Of a stretch of 64,000 bases of DNA, positions 1 to 9,619 are shown piece by piece; the first letter of the stretch is position 1; every line of letters begins with the position of its first letter. This stretch comes from Phaeocystidibacter luteus (GTDB lineage Bacteria; Bacteroidota; Bacteroidia; Flavobacteriales; Schleiferiaceae). The position numbers and the translations under genes are program-made. The stretch is from the NCBI RefSeq assembly GCF_008933115.1, contig NZ_WBVO01000015.1, forward strand, positions 1 through 64,000, written 5' to 3'. A model generated the notes under the pieces. That model worked only from the letters and a program-made list of their open reading frames with translations, was not told the origin of the DNA and searched no databases.

Positions 1-716
1 TGAGGCTCTCCACCACGCACACCTCATTTTCTCTGCGAGAAACCTCTATGCACCTCGGGCTAAAGCCACGAGGCTAAGAGAATTATCCCCGCCAGCCGGC
101 GGGGAATGGCGTACGGAAAACTCGGCATGAGCTAAAGCAACATGCCTGGAACCACGGCTTTATGAGGCAAGAGGCTGAAGGCGTCAGGATGAAAAACCGT
201 TCGAGTTTCAAGCCCGGCACGCGCTAAAGCATCGTGCCTGTAGCTGGGCGAACCACGCACCCCGCGTTCTCTCTCCACCACGTTATTCCCTCATTTTCTC
301 TGCGAGAAACCTCTATTCCCTCCATGAACCTCGGGCTAAAGCCACGAGGCTATTAAAATTATCCCCGCCAGCCGGCGGGGAATGGCGTTCGGATGATAAT
401 GCCCGGCACGCGCTAAAGCACCGTGCCTATTGCTAGGAATTCAAAGCAGCTATCAATTCCAGGACACAGGTGGCCGCTTCCCCGAACCCGGTTTGCGATT
501 TTTACGAGTAGCGATGATTTTGATATTGCGATTTTGCAGCTTGCCCGCCAGCCGGCGGGTGGACCACGCCCGATGATCCACCACGAACATCTCGAACCCT
601 CTGTGCCCTCCGTGTCTCTGTGTGAGGCTCTCCACCACGTTATTCCCTCATTTTCTCCGCGAGAAACTAAAAATCACTCTGAGTCCTCCGTGTCTCTGTG
701 TGAGACATTCCTCCCG
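1..716. repeat. Intergenic repeat mosaic with GCTAAAGC hairpins
   Basis: No gene is supported here. The stretch is built from short modules that recur elsewhere in the window. Five hairpins share the core GCTAAAGC: 53-73, 124-146, 216-238, 329-349 and 405-427. Their arms are CCTCG/CGAGG, GGCATG/CATGCC or GGCACG/CGTGCC. Other modules are a GCCAGCCGGCGG palindrome (about 87-105, 363-381, 541-560), a CTCATTTTCTCTGCGAGAAA block (about 26-43, 291-310, 647-666), a block around GATGATTTT (about 497-540), and a CTCCGTGTCTCTGTGTGAG block (about 609-630, 684-705). Open reading frames across it are low-complexity translations of the repeat and resemble those at 24.2 and 26.2 kb, so I do not call them genes. 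Function is unknown; the hairpins look like REP-type extragenic palindromes. Confidence 0.8.
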
Positions 717-1700
717 CTACTTCACTATCGACGTCTTATACAACACCTCTCCCTTCCAATTCACCGCCTGCACCAACATCTCTTCCGATGTCAATGTCAC
801 AATCATGAATCCAGTTTCCGATTTCGCGAATTGTGTCCCTTCACGCTCTCCCGTTGGGCGACATTCCGCGCCAGCGCCACTCACAAAGTGATGCGTTTTG
901 TGACCCTCCGGCTTGATGTGCTGTAAGTCATGCTCGTGTCCGCAGAAGTATGCATCAACCTCATATTCATCAAAATAAGGTTCCACATGCGAACGAACAT
1001 ATGCCGGGTCGTCCTTACGCTTTCCTCCCGTGTACAAGGGATGATGACCCACAACAATCTTCCAGTTTTGGGTGGTTTGTGCAAGCACAGAATCGAGCCA
1101 TGTAAGCTGTCGCGTTGAGTCCTGACCCCAAACGTTGCGGTACTTGGTCTCGGTGTAGTAGTCGTCTTCCAACGGACTAGTATCCATGAACACAAAGCGA
1201 ACATCGCCGTCATCTTCAAGCTCCATGTCGGTAACCCAATAGCGGGCCGGCATAGTCCATCTTGCAGACTTAAGTGAGTAGTCGATTTGCGCTTGTGGAT
1301 TCGTTCTGTAGTCGTGGTTGCCGAGCACCACATACCAAGGAGCCTGAAGAAAATTACCCGTGTATATATTTTCGAAGGATCCCTCCCAAAGCGGATCATC
1401 TACCGAAGCAACGCCGTTGTCGTAGAAATTGTCACCTGTCGAGATGATGAATTCCGGCTCGATCACAAATGCCGCCTGGTTCATCGTTTCCGCTAGGTCT
1501 TTTTGATGAAAATATCCTTGTCGCCCCCAATCGCCAATGACATAAAAACTGAGTCCGTCTTCAAGAGTCTCGAGGTCATTCAACGATTCAATTTGAAGGG
1601 TTGATGGATACGGATCGATGGCTACAGGGGCTGAACTTTGCTCTGTAGGTGCTGTACAGGCGGCCGCAATGGCCAAAAGTGAAATAGGAAGAATCTTCAT
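717..1700 (-). CDS. Secreted metallophosphoesterase (acid phosphatase-like lipoprotein)
   Basis: A 327-residue calcineurin-like phosphoesterase that probably hydrolyses phosphomonoesters outside the cytoplasm. The N-terminus is a lipoprotein signal with the cysteine at residue 15 (lipobox AIAAAC). The metallophosphatase motifs are in order: GDWG near residue 57, GDNFYDNG near 90, GNHDY near 127, GHHPLY near 218 and GHEHD near 254. These carry the two-metal ligands and match the tartrate-resistant (type 5) acid phosphatase subgroup, whose usual length is about 300 residues. It lies 62 bases behind the TonB receptor at 1763-4525 on the same strand, which suggests that phosphoester capture and cleavage are coupled. 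Substrate specificity cannot be read from sequence. Confidence 0.88.
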   Translation of the reverse strand: MKILPISLLAIAAACTAPTEQSSAPVAIDPYPSTLQIESLNDLETLEDGLSFYVIGDWGRQGYFHQKDLAETMNQAAFVIEPEFIISTGDNFYDNGVASVDDPLWEGSFENIYTGNFLQAPWYVVLGNHDYRTNPQAQIDYSLKSARWTMPARYWVTDMELEDDGDVRFVFMDTSPLEDDYYTETKYRNVWGQDSTRQLTWLDSVLAQTTQNWKIVVGHHPLYTGGKRKDDPAYVRSHVEPYFDEYEVDAYFCGHEHDLQHIKPEGHKTHHFVSGAGAECRPTGEREGTQFAKSETGFMIVTLTSEEMLVQAVNWKGEVLYKTSIVK

Positions 1701-1762
1701 GTCTATAAATGTAAAAAAGGCCGCCCCATTCCTAGAGCAGCCTTCATAGGTTGAAATGTCTA

Positions 1763-4525
1763 TTAAAGGTCGAGCTTCACACCAAACTGGTAGCGCGCGT
1801 TGTAGTATTCCATTTGCATAGTTTGCTCCTGAATACCTTGGTAGTAACGCAACGGCTGGTTTGTGAGGTTTGTTGCTTCAGCAAAAATGCGCAAGTATGG
1901 AGTGATGGCGTATGACACGTTCACGTCCAAGAAAAGTTGCTCGTCGTAGTAGCGGTCAAAGAACGCTTCGTCGCCGTACTCGTCGATGTAATCATCGGCG
2001 TAGTTTACAGAAACACGAACTGTGAACGTCTCGTCGTTGTAGGCCAATGAACCGTTCAACATGTGGTTGGCAGTTCCCGGAAGTGGAAGTCCTTCTTCGC
2101 GACCATCAACACCGGTAGTTGAAGTTTCGGTGTAGGTATAGTTGGTGTAGATGCTCATCGCATTCCAGAACTTACCTGGGATGAAGTCGAGCTTTCTCTG
2201 CCATGCCAATTCAACACCAAAAACATCGGCAGTACCGCCATTTAATGGCTGAGTGAATACGTCGTAAACATTGCCGTTGTAAGCTACATCACGACGTTGA
2301 GAAGTGTAAATGAAGTCGTCGATTTGCTTGTAGAATACTCCGGCTGAAAGAATACCGATAGACTTGTAGTAGTACTCACCCATCAAGTCGAAGTTCGTCG
2401 CTAGTGCAGGGGTGAGGTTGGGGTTACCCAATTCGATTTCGTTGTCATCAACAATGATGAGCTCGTAAGGAGCGATATCGTAGTAGTTTGGACGAGCCAA
2501 GGTGTTTGTCCAAGCGGCACGAAGGATGAGGTTCGGCTGAACGTCGTACTTCAAGTGAATACCTGGTAGGAAGTTGTTGTAGTTCTGATCTCCCGTTGTT
2601 CCTTCTACCTCGTCGGTATCGTCGTTGTAACGGTTTCCTGTATAAGTGGTCTGAGTATTTTCCCAACGCAAACCTGCAATTACACGAAGCTTTGCACCGA
2701 TCTTTTGGTCGATCATTGCGTAAGCAGCCGTGATGTTTTCGGTAGCGGTGTAGTTGGCTGGTGCGAATTCTTCGAAAAGCAATTCGCTATCGAAATTAGA
2801 TCCGTTCAAGTTAAGGCGACCAAGCGCTTCTGGACTTGCGAAACGACCTGCCTGATACTTAGAGCCGGCAAGGAAATCTTCGTTTGTAACGTTAATCAAA
2901 TCGATGTCATCCATAGTTCCGATTGAACCGTCGTTTGGCTCATACTCGTAGAAATCGTTTGCACGAAGCTTCTCTTTGTTGCGGTAGCGTCCACCGAATT
3001 GGAGTTCGCTGGCGTAGTCGCCATCGCTTAGTGGTAGCGTGAAATCAAGTCGGGCGTTTAGGTCGTTTTCTTCCGTAAACTGATACTCTTCAGTAAGCTC
3101 GTTCAATACCATGTTTGAACCTTGTGTTGCTCCTGGGTTTACAGCAGAGATAAGTGGGAAGCGCGGGTCGCTGAAGTCAGAACGAACGCTGATGAGTTCG
3201 GTGTTACCATCGTCGAATGCGTACTCGATGTAGCGCTCGTTACTGCGTTCTTCGGAAGCGCGTGCGCGAGTGACCATCCAGTTCATTTCGAGATTTCCGA
3301 AGAGGTGGTCACCACCAACTTGAACGTTCCACATGCGCTGGTCTTCCAAGCGGGCATTTTTGATACGATCGGAATCGATACCTCCTTTAGATTGACGCTC
3401 AACTTCGGCAAGTGAGATGCCGTTTGCATCGGGCTTTTCGATATCCTTCAAGCGATAGCGGTAGCGGTTTTCCCAATCGTCGCGCCAGTTGTAAATACCG
3501 CGAACGTATACAGTGTGACCTTCGGCTAATCTATAGTCGAGGTTGGTAGAGATGCTTCGGCGGGCGCGGCGAACGTAATACTGACGAATCTGTTGGTCGG
3601 TGATAAAACGATCTTGTTCGTTAGCGTCGTAATCCCATTCGAATTCTACGTTATCTGAGCCGTAATCCACATCATTATAAGAACCAGAAACGACGATGCC
3701 GAGGCGGTCGTTTGCCACGCGGTTCCCGTAAACGAAAGCTCCGGTATAAAGTGGTTGGTTGTTGAAGGCGGTGATACCTGAAGCACCGGTTACGGAAATA
3801 CGTTGTCCGTTCGGGGCGGCACGAGTAACGAGGTTAACGGAACCTCCGATGGCGTCGGCATCCATATTTGGAGTTACGGCCTTGTTCACTTCGATAGTTT
3901 GAATCATATCGGCAGGGATAAGGTCCATTTGAATACGGCGGTTATCGCCTTCGGCGGAAGGAACGCGTTCACCGTTGATCATTACGCTGTTGAGTTGAGG
4001 TGCCATACCGCGGATGATGATATCGCGAGCTTCGCCTTGGTCATTTTGCATGGTGATTCCAGGAATACGACGCATGGCTTCACCGATGTTTGCATCGGGG
4101 AAACGACCTACTTGGTCGGAAGAAACGACGTTGGTAATGTTGCCGTTCGTGCGTTGGGTGTTGAGGGCTTTGGCCTGACCTCTAATAATGTTACCCGTAA
4201 CAATAACTTCACCTAGTTCGTTGGAGGAAACGGTGAGCACAGTGGTTTGCGAAACGGTTTTTCCTTCTTCTACATTGATAGAAACGGACTGGTCGGTGTA
4301 TCCGATGTAATGGATGGTGATAGTTTGAGATCCGACAGGAACTCCGGTGAGGACATACTGACCTTGGAGGTCGGTTACGGCCATCTTTCCGATTTCGGAA
4401 ATCTCAACAGAGACGCCGGGTAGAGGCAGATTCTGTTCGTCATAAATATAACCTCTGATGTTCCCTGTTTGGGCGAGGGTCACCACAGAGAACAAGAGGA
4501 AAAGCGATGAGTAAAGATACTTCAT
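1763..4525 (-). CDS. TonB-dependent receptor with carboxypeptidase-regulatory-like N-terminus
   Basis: A 920-residue outer-membrane active transporter. A signal peptide (about residues 1-18, ending LAQT) is followed by a CarboxypepD_reg-like beta-sandwich (about 22-105), a plug domain (about 115-235, with an RIPGITMQNDQGEARDI-type segment), and a 22-strand-type barrel to the C-terminus. The plug resembles the large receptor subgroup first described in Xanthomonas and Caulobacter (TIGR01782-like), members of which import sugars or other organic ligands. No SusD-like partner is adjacent, so it is not a SusCD pair. The next gene downstream is a secreted phosphatase, so a phosphorylated organic ligand is a reasonable inference. 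Length is normal and no frameshift is seen. Confidence 0.9.
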   Translation of the reverse strand: MKYLYSSLFLLFSVVTLAQTGNIRGYIYDEQNLPLPGVSVEISEIGKMAVTDLQGQYVLTGVPVGSQTITIHYIGYTDQSVSINVEEGKTVSQTTVLTVSSNELGEVIVTGNIIRGQAKALNTQRTNGNITNVVSSDQVGRFPDANIGEAMRRIPGITMQNDQGEARDIIIRGMAPQLNSVMINGERVPSAEGDNRRIQMDLIPADMIQTIEVNKAVTPNMDADAIGGSVNLVTRAAPNGQRISVTGASGITAFNNQPLYTGAFVYGNRVANDRLGIVVSGSYNDVDYGSDNVEFEWDYDANEQDRFITDQQIRQYYVRRARRSISTNLDYRLAEGHTVYVRGIYNWRDDWENRYRYRLKDIEKPDANGISLAEVERQSKGGIDSDRIKNARLEDQRMWNVQVGGDHLFGNLEMNWMVTRARASEERSNERYIEYAFDDGNTELISVRSDFSDPRFPLISAVNPGATQGSNMVLNELTEEYQFTEENDLNARLDFTLPLSDGDYASELQFGGRYRNKEKLRANDFYEYEPNDGSIGTMDDIDLINVTNEDFLAGSKYQAGRFASPEALGRLNLNGSNFDSELLFEEFAPANYTATENITAAYAMIDQKIGAKLRVIAGLRWENTQTTYTGNRYNDDTDEVEGTTGDQNYNNFLPGIHLKYDVQPNLILRAAWTNTLARPNYYDIAPYELIIVDDNEIELGNPNLTPALATNFDLMGEYYYKSIGILSAGVFYKQIDDFIYTSQRRDVAYNGNVYDVFTQPLNGGTADVFGVELAWQRKLDFIPGKFWNAMSIYTNYTYTETSTTGVDGREEGLPLPGTANHMLNGSLAYNDETFTVRVSVNYADDYIDEYGDEAFFDRYYDEQLFLDVNVSYAITPYLRIFAEATNLTNQPLRYYQGIQEQTMQMEYYNARYQFGVKLDL

Positions 4526-4729
4526 GGTGGTTGAGAATTAGTTCAAAACCAAAACAACCACTCTGTGTTGACCCCTTCTTTAGCTTGAGGTTTCCTTTAA
4601 GTTAGAAACGGCATGAATCGAGGTTAGAAAAGTGTAAAAAGATGGGGGTTTGTGTTAAGTGCAAATGGTTTGTGTGAAGTGTTGAGGTGCACTATGGCGA
4701 CTTCCACGAGATTGGGATGACAAATTCAG

Positions 4730-6067
4730 TTACTCGATGATATTCTTAAAGATCTTTCCATCTTTCATGATCAAAGCCAAATTGGATTCTGCATCCTGGA
4801 GAATGGTGATGTCTTCGAGTGGATTCCCATTAATCAGAAGTAAATCCGCATAAGCTCCCTCCTCAATGACTCCAATCTGTCCAGGATACGGATTTCGCTC
4901 CCCTGATAATTGAAGCAGTTCTGATGCCTTTGATGTTGCTTGATTCATGATTTCTGTAGGTGTGAACCATTCGGTGCGCAACTCGAACTCCCTATTGATG
5001 GTGGATAACTCCTCTAGACTCGTGATGATATCGGATCCAAAAACAATATTGACAAAGCCTATCTTCTTGGCAATAGTGAACATATTGTCGATTCCAGCAT
5101 AGGCTTGGTCATGCTTCAACTTTTGATCATCTGTATAACCATTTGGATGATAGGTGTATACGATGACTTGCGGCGAGAGCCACATGTTGTACTCTTTCAT
5201 GATTCTCATAGCGGCTTCGTCCACTAAGTTCCCATGCTCTATGCACTTCACTCCGTTTTCAGCTGCCCGGATAATACCGTCGCTGTTGTAAACGTGCGCC
5301 GTAACATACGTGCCCCAATCTTCCGCTGCTTCAACGGACGCTTGAATTTCATCAGCGGTGTATTGTGTCACATCTAGCGGGTCGGCATAGGACCCTGTGC
5401 CGCCTCCAACGCTAATTTTTATTTGCGAGGCTCCTCGTCTCAAGTTTTCACGAACTGCAATTAGCACTTCTTCTCGACCGTCTGCAATTTGAACTTGATT
5501 GTATTTCATGAAGATGCTTGGTTCATCTTCAACCAACTGAGATGGAAATGCATCGGTTCTGTGATCTGAGTGACCAGAAGTTTGAGAAATCATCGGGCCG
5601 GAAGGAAAAATTCTAGGTCCTTCAACAATGCCTTGGTCGATGGCTTTTTTCAAGGAGAAACAATTACCTCCTGCATCTCTAATAGTGGTGAATCCGCGGG
5701 ATAAGTACATTTCAGCCGCCTGAGTAGATACATAGGCCCAGTAGTACTCATCGCTATTTGCTGCTACGCCAAAGGGCATTTGAAACATAATGTGGGCATG
5801 CATGTCAATAAAACCCGGAGTGAGGGTTCTACCTCCAGCATCAATTATGGTCGAATTAGAGTCTTGTGTGATAACAATACCCTCGGCAATCTGGACAATC
5901 TTATTCCCCTGAATTAGCACGTCCTTTCCTTCAACTAGGTTTTCGGACCCGTTAAAAATTTTTGCGTTTGTGATGAGAATCGTTTGTTCAGCTTCCTGGC
6001 CATGGCTGGTAAGGAATGAGAGAGACATCATAACAGCTGTGATGATGTTGAGATTTAGGGCTTTCAT
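4730..6067 (-). CDS. Secreted metal-dependent amidohydrolase
   Basis: Amidohydrolase-superfamily enzyme of about 445 residues. I start it at the ATG at 6067, because the following residues form a signal peptide ending near SHGQ; an ATG 18 codons further upstream would place a basic, non-signal stretch in front. Metal-site motifs are present: HAH in DMHAHIMF, a His in TAHVYN, EHGN, and the Asp in FGSDI. The C-terminal strand returns to the small beta domain (a GNPLEDI-type segment), as in the imidazolonepropionase and Xaa-Pro dipeptidase-like branch. Exported members of this branch hydrolyse dipeptides or cyclic amides, but the substrate here is undetermined. It stands alone, 204 bases upstream of the TonB receptor on the same strand, and may or may not share its transcript. 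Confidence 0.85.
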   Translation of the reverse strand: MKALNLNIITAVMMSLSFLTSHGQEAEQTILITNAKIFNGSENLVEGKDVLIQGNKIVQIAEGIVITQDSNSTIIDAGGRTLTPGFIDMHAHIMFQMPFGVAANSDEYYWAYVSTQAAEMYLSRGFTTIRDAGGNCFSLKKAIDQGIVEGPRIFPSGPMISQTSGHSDHRTDAFPSQLVEDEPSIFMKYNQVQIADGREEVLIAVRENLRRGASQIKISVGGGTGSYADPLDVTQYTADEIQASVEAAEDWGTYVTAHVYNSDGIIRAAENGVKCIEHGNLVDEAAMRIMKEYNMWLSPQVIVYTYHPNGYTDDQKLKHDQAYAGIDNMFTIAKKIGFVNIVFGSDIITSLEELSTINREFELRTEWFTPTEIMNQATSKASELLQLSGERNPYPGQIGVIEEGAYADLLLINGNPLEDITILQDAESNLALIMKDGKIFKNIIE

Positions 6068-6420
6068 CTGGGTCTTTCTTTTGATTGCTTTGAACTGTCG
6101 TGATTTATAGACGCGCAGCAATTGGGTATATCAGTCTTTGAGAAGGCAAAAGTTATAGAATTACCAAGTAAAGTGCCTAGGTTTTCGGAATAATCGTACT
6201 TCGGTGAGTGACCTAGCGTTTACGGAAAAGCACGCTTAACTTCTCTCAAAATCGCACATGGGGATGCGTTGTATGGAGATCATGGAGCTACTTGTCCGAC
6301 ACAACCCTGAGGACCCGGAAGACAACGAATGGGATTGGAGGTAGTTGTGAATGATTCCATCAAAACAATGAAGGGTGCGCTTGTTTCACGTTCTTTGTTG
6401 CTTTCATTACTTAATCTCTC
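6068..6420. other. Intergenic region between divergent genes
   Basis: This 353-base gap separates the amidohydrolase (minus) from a small secreted protein (plus). A 26-codon reading frame at 6264-6344 (plus) would encode an acidic tail (NPEDPEDNEWDWR), but it has no recognisable start context or homology I can name, so I do not call it a gene. No terminator or clear TAnnTTTG promoter was found on the plus strand. Confidence 0.4.
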
Positions 6421-6927
6421 ATGGTGTTCAAGAATCTATTCGTTTTATCTTTTGTACTCGTTTCATCTACTCTATTCTCACAAGGGAGGATAGATTATCC
6501 AGAGCTGGAATTATCATTTGTACCTGTTGAAGGTTGGGTTGAACTTGAAAGTGAAAGCTCGCGAGTTGTGTATCAAGGATTGGAGGCAGAGTCTTCTGGT
6601 GGCGGATACGTTGTCTTTCAAATCAATCAATTTCCTTCAACTGGTGACAAATTAGATGATTTATGGACCAACATTATTTCGGTTCAATATCCTCAAAGCT
6701 TTGATAGTTTTCGTGTCGTTGTCAACTTCTCCACAAGTATAGATTCGGTCCCTGCAAAATGGGGAGAGTTTAGATATGAGTTTGAAGGACAGGCATTTAG
6801 ACTATTCTCAGGGATAATCATCAAGGAGGATAGGGTTTATAATGTTCTGTACATGACACAGGACTTGAGAAGTAGGAGCGAACTAAGATCCTTCCTTTCC
6901 GCATTCAATAGTATAAAGTTTGAGTGA
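6421..6927 (+). CDS. Small secreted protein of unknown function
   Basis: A 168-residue protein that I do not recognise. Residues 1-20 form a signal peptide (hydrophobic run, then LFSQG), so it should be periplasmic or exported. The mature part alternates hydrophobic and polar residues in beta-rich fashion. It has a central run (FRYEFEGQAFRLFSGII) and a C-terminal stretch (FLSAFNSIKF) like those of small PsbP/DUF1795-type or 'hypothetical secreted' proteins that end in an F-x-x-I pattern. No catalytic motif is visible. It is monocistronic: the next gene starts 236 bases downstream with its own promoter. Confidence 0.65.
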   Translation: MVFKNLFVLSFVLVSSTLFSQGRIDYPELELSFVPVEGWVELESESSRVVYQGLEAESSGGGYVVFQINQFPSTGDKLDDLWTNIISVQYPQSFDSFRVVVNFSTSIDSVPAKWGEFRYEFEGQAFRLFSGIIIKEDRVYNVLYMTQDLRSRSELRSFLSAFNSIKFE

Positions 6928-7105
6928 GGCGTCATAGTGAATAGCTTTCACTATTTAGAGCTAGTCGGAGCTCCAGGATCATCTGGATAAACTCCCCGAC
7001 GACTTTGTTTCCTTCAAATCCACTGCTCTTTTGAGAACGATTAGGGATTCTTACTTAGAAGCTCCTCCTTACAATCACAAATCATTGTCTGGATTGAAGC
7101 ATCTT

Positions 7106-7137
7106 TTGTTAAGTCAATTTTAAACTCATTAACTTTG
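7106..7137 (+). promoter_or_regulatory. Bacteroidetes-type promoter
   Basis: A TTG at 7106-7108 and TAACTTTG at 7130-7137 are separated by 21 bases, matching the Bacteroidetes sigma-ABfrA consensus (TTG, 19-21 bases, TAnnTTTG). Transcription would begin near 7144, about 20 bases before the ATG of the beta-helix protein. Confidence 0.6.
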
Positions 7138-7163
7138 AAGTTGTAATCTCTTTCCTTTCTCGA

Positions 7164-9245
7164 ATGAAGAATCTATTTCTCTCAATTGTGGCTTTGTTTG
7201 CCACTGCATCTATTTCAGCTCAAACCGTTACAAACCTGAATGATTCCGGTCCCGGATCTCTACGCGGTGAAATCCTTGCAGCTAGTCCAGGAGATGTGAT
7301 ATCACTGAGTCCAAGTCTGCTTGCCAATGGAAGCGATACACTCACACTGCAAAGTGATATTATCATCAACAAGGGATTGACCATTCAAGGCATTAACACA
7401 GCGACGGATACACTTTATATTAATGGAGGAAAACATACCAGACTATTCTATGTCGACATTACTGGCGGGTCAAACCGACACTTGAAATTCAAGAACCTAA
7501 CTCTCATCAACGGTCGGGATACAGTAAGCACTAGTGATGGGCATGGAGGAGCTTTGTTAGTTCTGAATGCAGATAGCGTGACAATTGAAGATTGTCATTT
7601 TGAAGGGAACGAGAACAATAATGGTGGTGATGGAGGTGCTTGTCATATCACTGGAGCGCATGTCAAAATAGTTAGAAGCTCTTTTGTGAGAAATAGGATC
7701 TCTAACTGCACCTCAATTTGTCTAGGGGGAGGAGTATATATCTACCAGGGCTCTACTTTCATTGATTCCTCATCTTTCCGTGGACAAACGAGCGAATATG
7801 ATGGAGCTGGATTGTTTGTTTGGGACAGTCCTTTACGATGTTTGAATTCTGAATTTATAAAGAACAGGAATTTGACAATCCATACGACCACGACGATAGG
7901 TGGAGCAATCTTTTCATGGGGAGAAAAGGTGTTTATTGATAAATGCATATTTAAGCAGAATGAAGCAGGAAGTACGGGCAGTGCGGTTGATGTCTGGAAA
8001 AGTGCTAATGACGTGTTGGACGGAGACAGTGTTACAAACTGCTTGTTTGAAGCCAACAGGATCATTAATAGCAGTTCGGCTGGAGGAACACTCACAGCTA
8101 ATCGAATGTATGTCAGCGGGAGCTCCTTTATCAATAACATCTCAGCTTCTTCTGCAGCAGCGTTGTTTTGTAGAGATTGCGAATTAGTAAACTCTACTAT
8201 TTCAGGAAACACGAGTACGAGCGATGGTGTCATTCTCGTCAAGGGTGATTGTTTATTGCAAAATGTTTCAATCGTTAACAACTCCGGAACGAATGGAGTA
8301 ATTACCTACTCCTTGTTTAACTCACCAATTGATACTGTCACTATCAAAGGTTGTATCATTGCAGGAAATAGCAGCCCAGACGGAGTTCATAATGTTTATC
8401 TAGAATCGCAAGGTTACAACGTACTTTATGACTCCCCATCCTCCGCACAACCAACCGATATTGTAGGTGTAACCAGTGGCTTGAACATGGAACCACTCGC
8501 CATGAACGGTGGACTGTATCCCACCCACATTCCAATGGTAAACAGTCCAGCGTACAACGCTGGAGATTCAACCGATTTCTCCCCAGCTCAAAACGGACCT
8601 ATCTTCGGACGTAGGGACATCGGCGCAGCAGAACGAGGGATAATCTCGTACGACACAACATTAGTCTGTGGTAACATTACTTGGTGGGGCAACAACTACA
8701 ACATGCCTGGAACATACTCCGACACCGCCTACAATCCGAACTCAATCGATTCAGTTGGAGTTCTAGTGTTGTACAGTCAGGATACCTCCATTGAGAACCG
8801 AAATGCTACACTCGTTGCTCTCGAGCAATCGCAAGGAACCTCTTACCAATGGGTAGATTGTGCGAATGGCTACTCGCCTATTGCAGGAGCCACAGATTCA
8901 ACCTTTCTTCCCACGGCGAATGGAAGTTATGCGGTTGTGCTAACAAACGGATCCTGCTCGGATACTTCTGATTGCATCAATTACAACGAGGTGGGCATCA
9001 AGGAACAGTCGACAACACCATTGTTGACTTTCTATCCGAATCCAACAAGCGGTAGCCTCACGCTGTATTCACCCAATGAACTTCCAAATCAACTTCAGGT
9101 TCTAGACCTATCAGGCAGAACCATCTCAACTATCAAAGTATCGAACAATGAAATTCAGCTTCCAGCTTTGACTGTGGGAATCTACCTCTTGAAATGGGAG
9201 TTTGAAGGAGGGGTTGTTCAGGTGGATAGGGTTGTTGTGGAGTGA
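7164..9245 (+). CDS. Beta-helix surface protein with T9SS sorting domain
   Basis: A 693-residue exported protein. After a signal peptide (about 1-19, ending SAQ) it opens with NLNDSGPGSLRGEI, the usual entry of pectin-lyase-fold proteins. About 350 residues of parallel beta-helix coils follow, with repeated N-x-G and 'GGA' turns (for example GHGGALLV, GGDGGACH, GGGVYIY, GGAIFSW). Residues near 440-490 resemble the 'choice-of-anchor Q' segment (MEPLAMNGG, then SPAYNAGD, then GRRDIGAAE). The last ~75 residues, beginning TFYPNPTSG, are a type A T9SS C-terminal domain, so it should cross the outer membrane by type IX secretion and be attached or released at the surface. Polysaccharide binding or lyase activity is possible, but no catalytic site is identifiable. 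Confidence 0.88.
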   Translation: MKNLFLSIVALFATASISAQTVTNLNDSGPGSLRGEILAASPGDVISLSPSLLANGSDTLTLQSDIIINKGLTIQGINTATDTLYINGGKHTRLFYVDITGGSNRHLKFKNLTLINGRDTVSTSDGHGGALLVLNADSVTIEDCHFEGNENNNGGDGGACHITGAHVKIVRSSFVRNRISNCTSICLGGGVYIYQGSTFIDSSSFRGQTSEYDGAGLFVWDSPLRCLNSEFIKNRNLTIHTTTTIGGAIFSWGEKVFIDKCIFKQNEAGSTGSAVDVWKSANDVLDGDSVTNCLFEANRIINSSSAGGTLTANRMYVSGSSFINNISASSAAALFCRDCELVNSTISGNTSTSDGVILVKGDCLLQNVSIVNNSGTNGVITYSLFNSPIDTVTIKGCIIAGNSSPDGVHNVYLESQGYNVLYDSPSSAQPTDIVGVTSGLNMEPLAMNGGLYPTHIPMVNSPAYNAGDSTDFSPAQNGPIFGRRDIGAAERGIISYDTTLVCGNITWWGNNYNMPGTYSDTAYNPNSIDSVGVLVLYSQDTSIENRNATLVALEQSQGTSYQWVDCANGYSPIAGATDSTFLPTANGSYAVVLTNGSCSDTSDCINYNEVGIKEQSTTPLLTFYPNPTSGSLTLYSPNELPNQLQVLDLSGRTISTIKVSNNEIQLPALTVGIYLLKWEFEGGVVQVDRVVVE

Positions 9246-9619
9246 GAAAATGACATCAAATATTAGCTAGGAAGTTTGGGTCTCATTTTCTCTGATTGTG
9301 AGAGGCAATGCTAAATGGAGAGGTTGTAACTATGTTAAGTAGGGATTAATTGCAGATAGGACGGTTGCATATAAAATTAAAGCGTCGCATCTTTGTGCAT
9401 CTCTAAAATCTCTCGTTCTTATATATCTCAATCTCGTCGTCTCTCAATTCACAAACATTAATGAATTGTCGTTCACAGTGTTTACTGTTAACTCTTATTG
9501 ACTCATGACCGCTATTGCCATGGTGTTTATGCAGTTCAATATAGACTAGGTTCAGGTCTAATATGTACACAGGGTTTTTAGGTGGATTTTACTAGTTGTA
9601 GTTCTAAAATCAAACCTAT
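9246..9619 (+). promoter_or_regulatory. Intergenic region with possible promoter
   Basis: This 374-base gap precedes the second T9SS gene. A TTG at 9365-9367 and CATCTTTG at 9388-9395 are 20 bases apart, one mismatch from the Bacteroidetes promoter consensus. This would give a leader of about 220 bases. No hairpin terminator for the preceding gene is obvious, and the rest shows nothing I can name. Confidence 0.3.

Noticed and set aside
423..926. Several overlapping reading frames (for example 167 codons from 423) in the repeat region at the left end
   Set aside because: They are translations of the repeat modules, run antisense to the metallophosphoesterase gene at their right end, and have no conserved motif or start context.
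6264..6344. Possible 26-codon acidic peptide gene
   Set aside because: No start context, promoter or recognisable sequence supports it; it could be chance.
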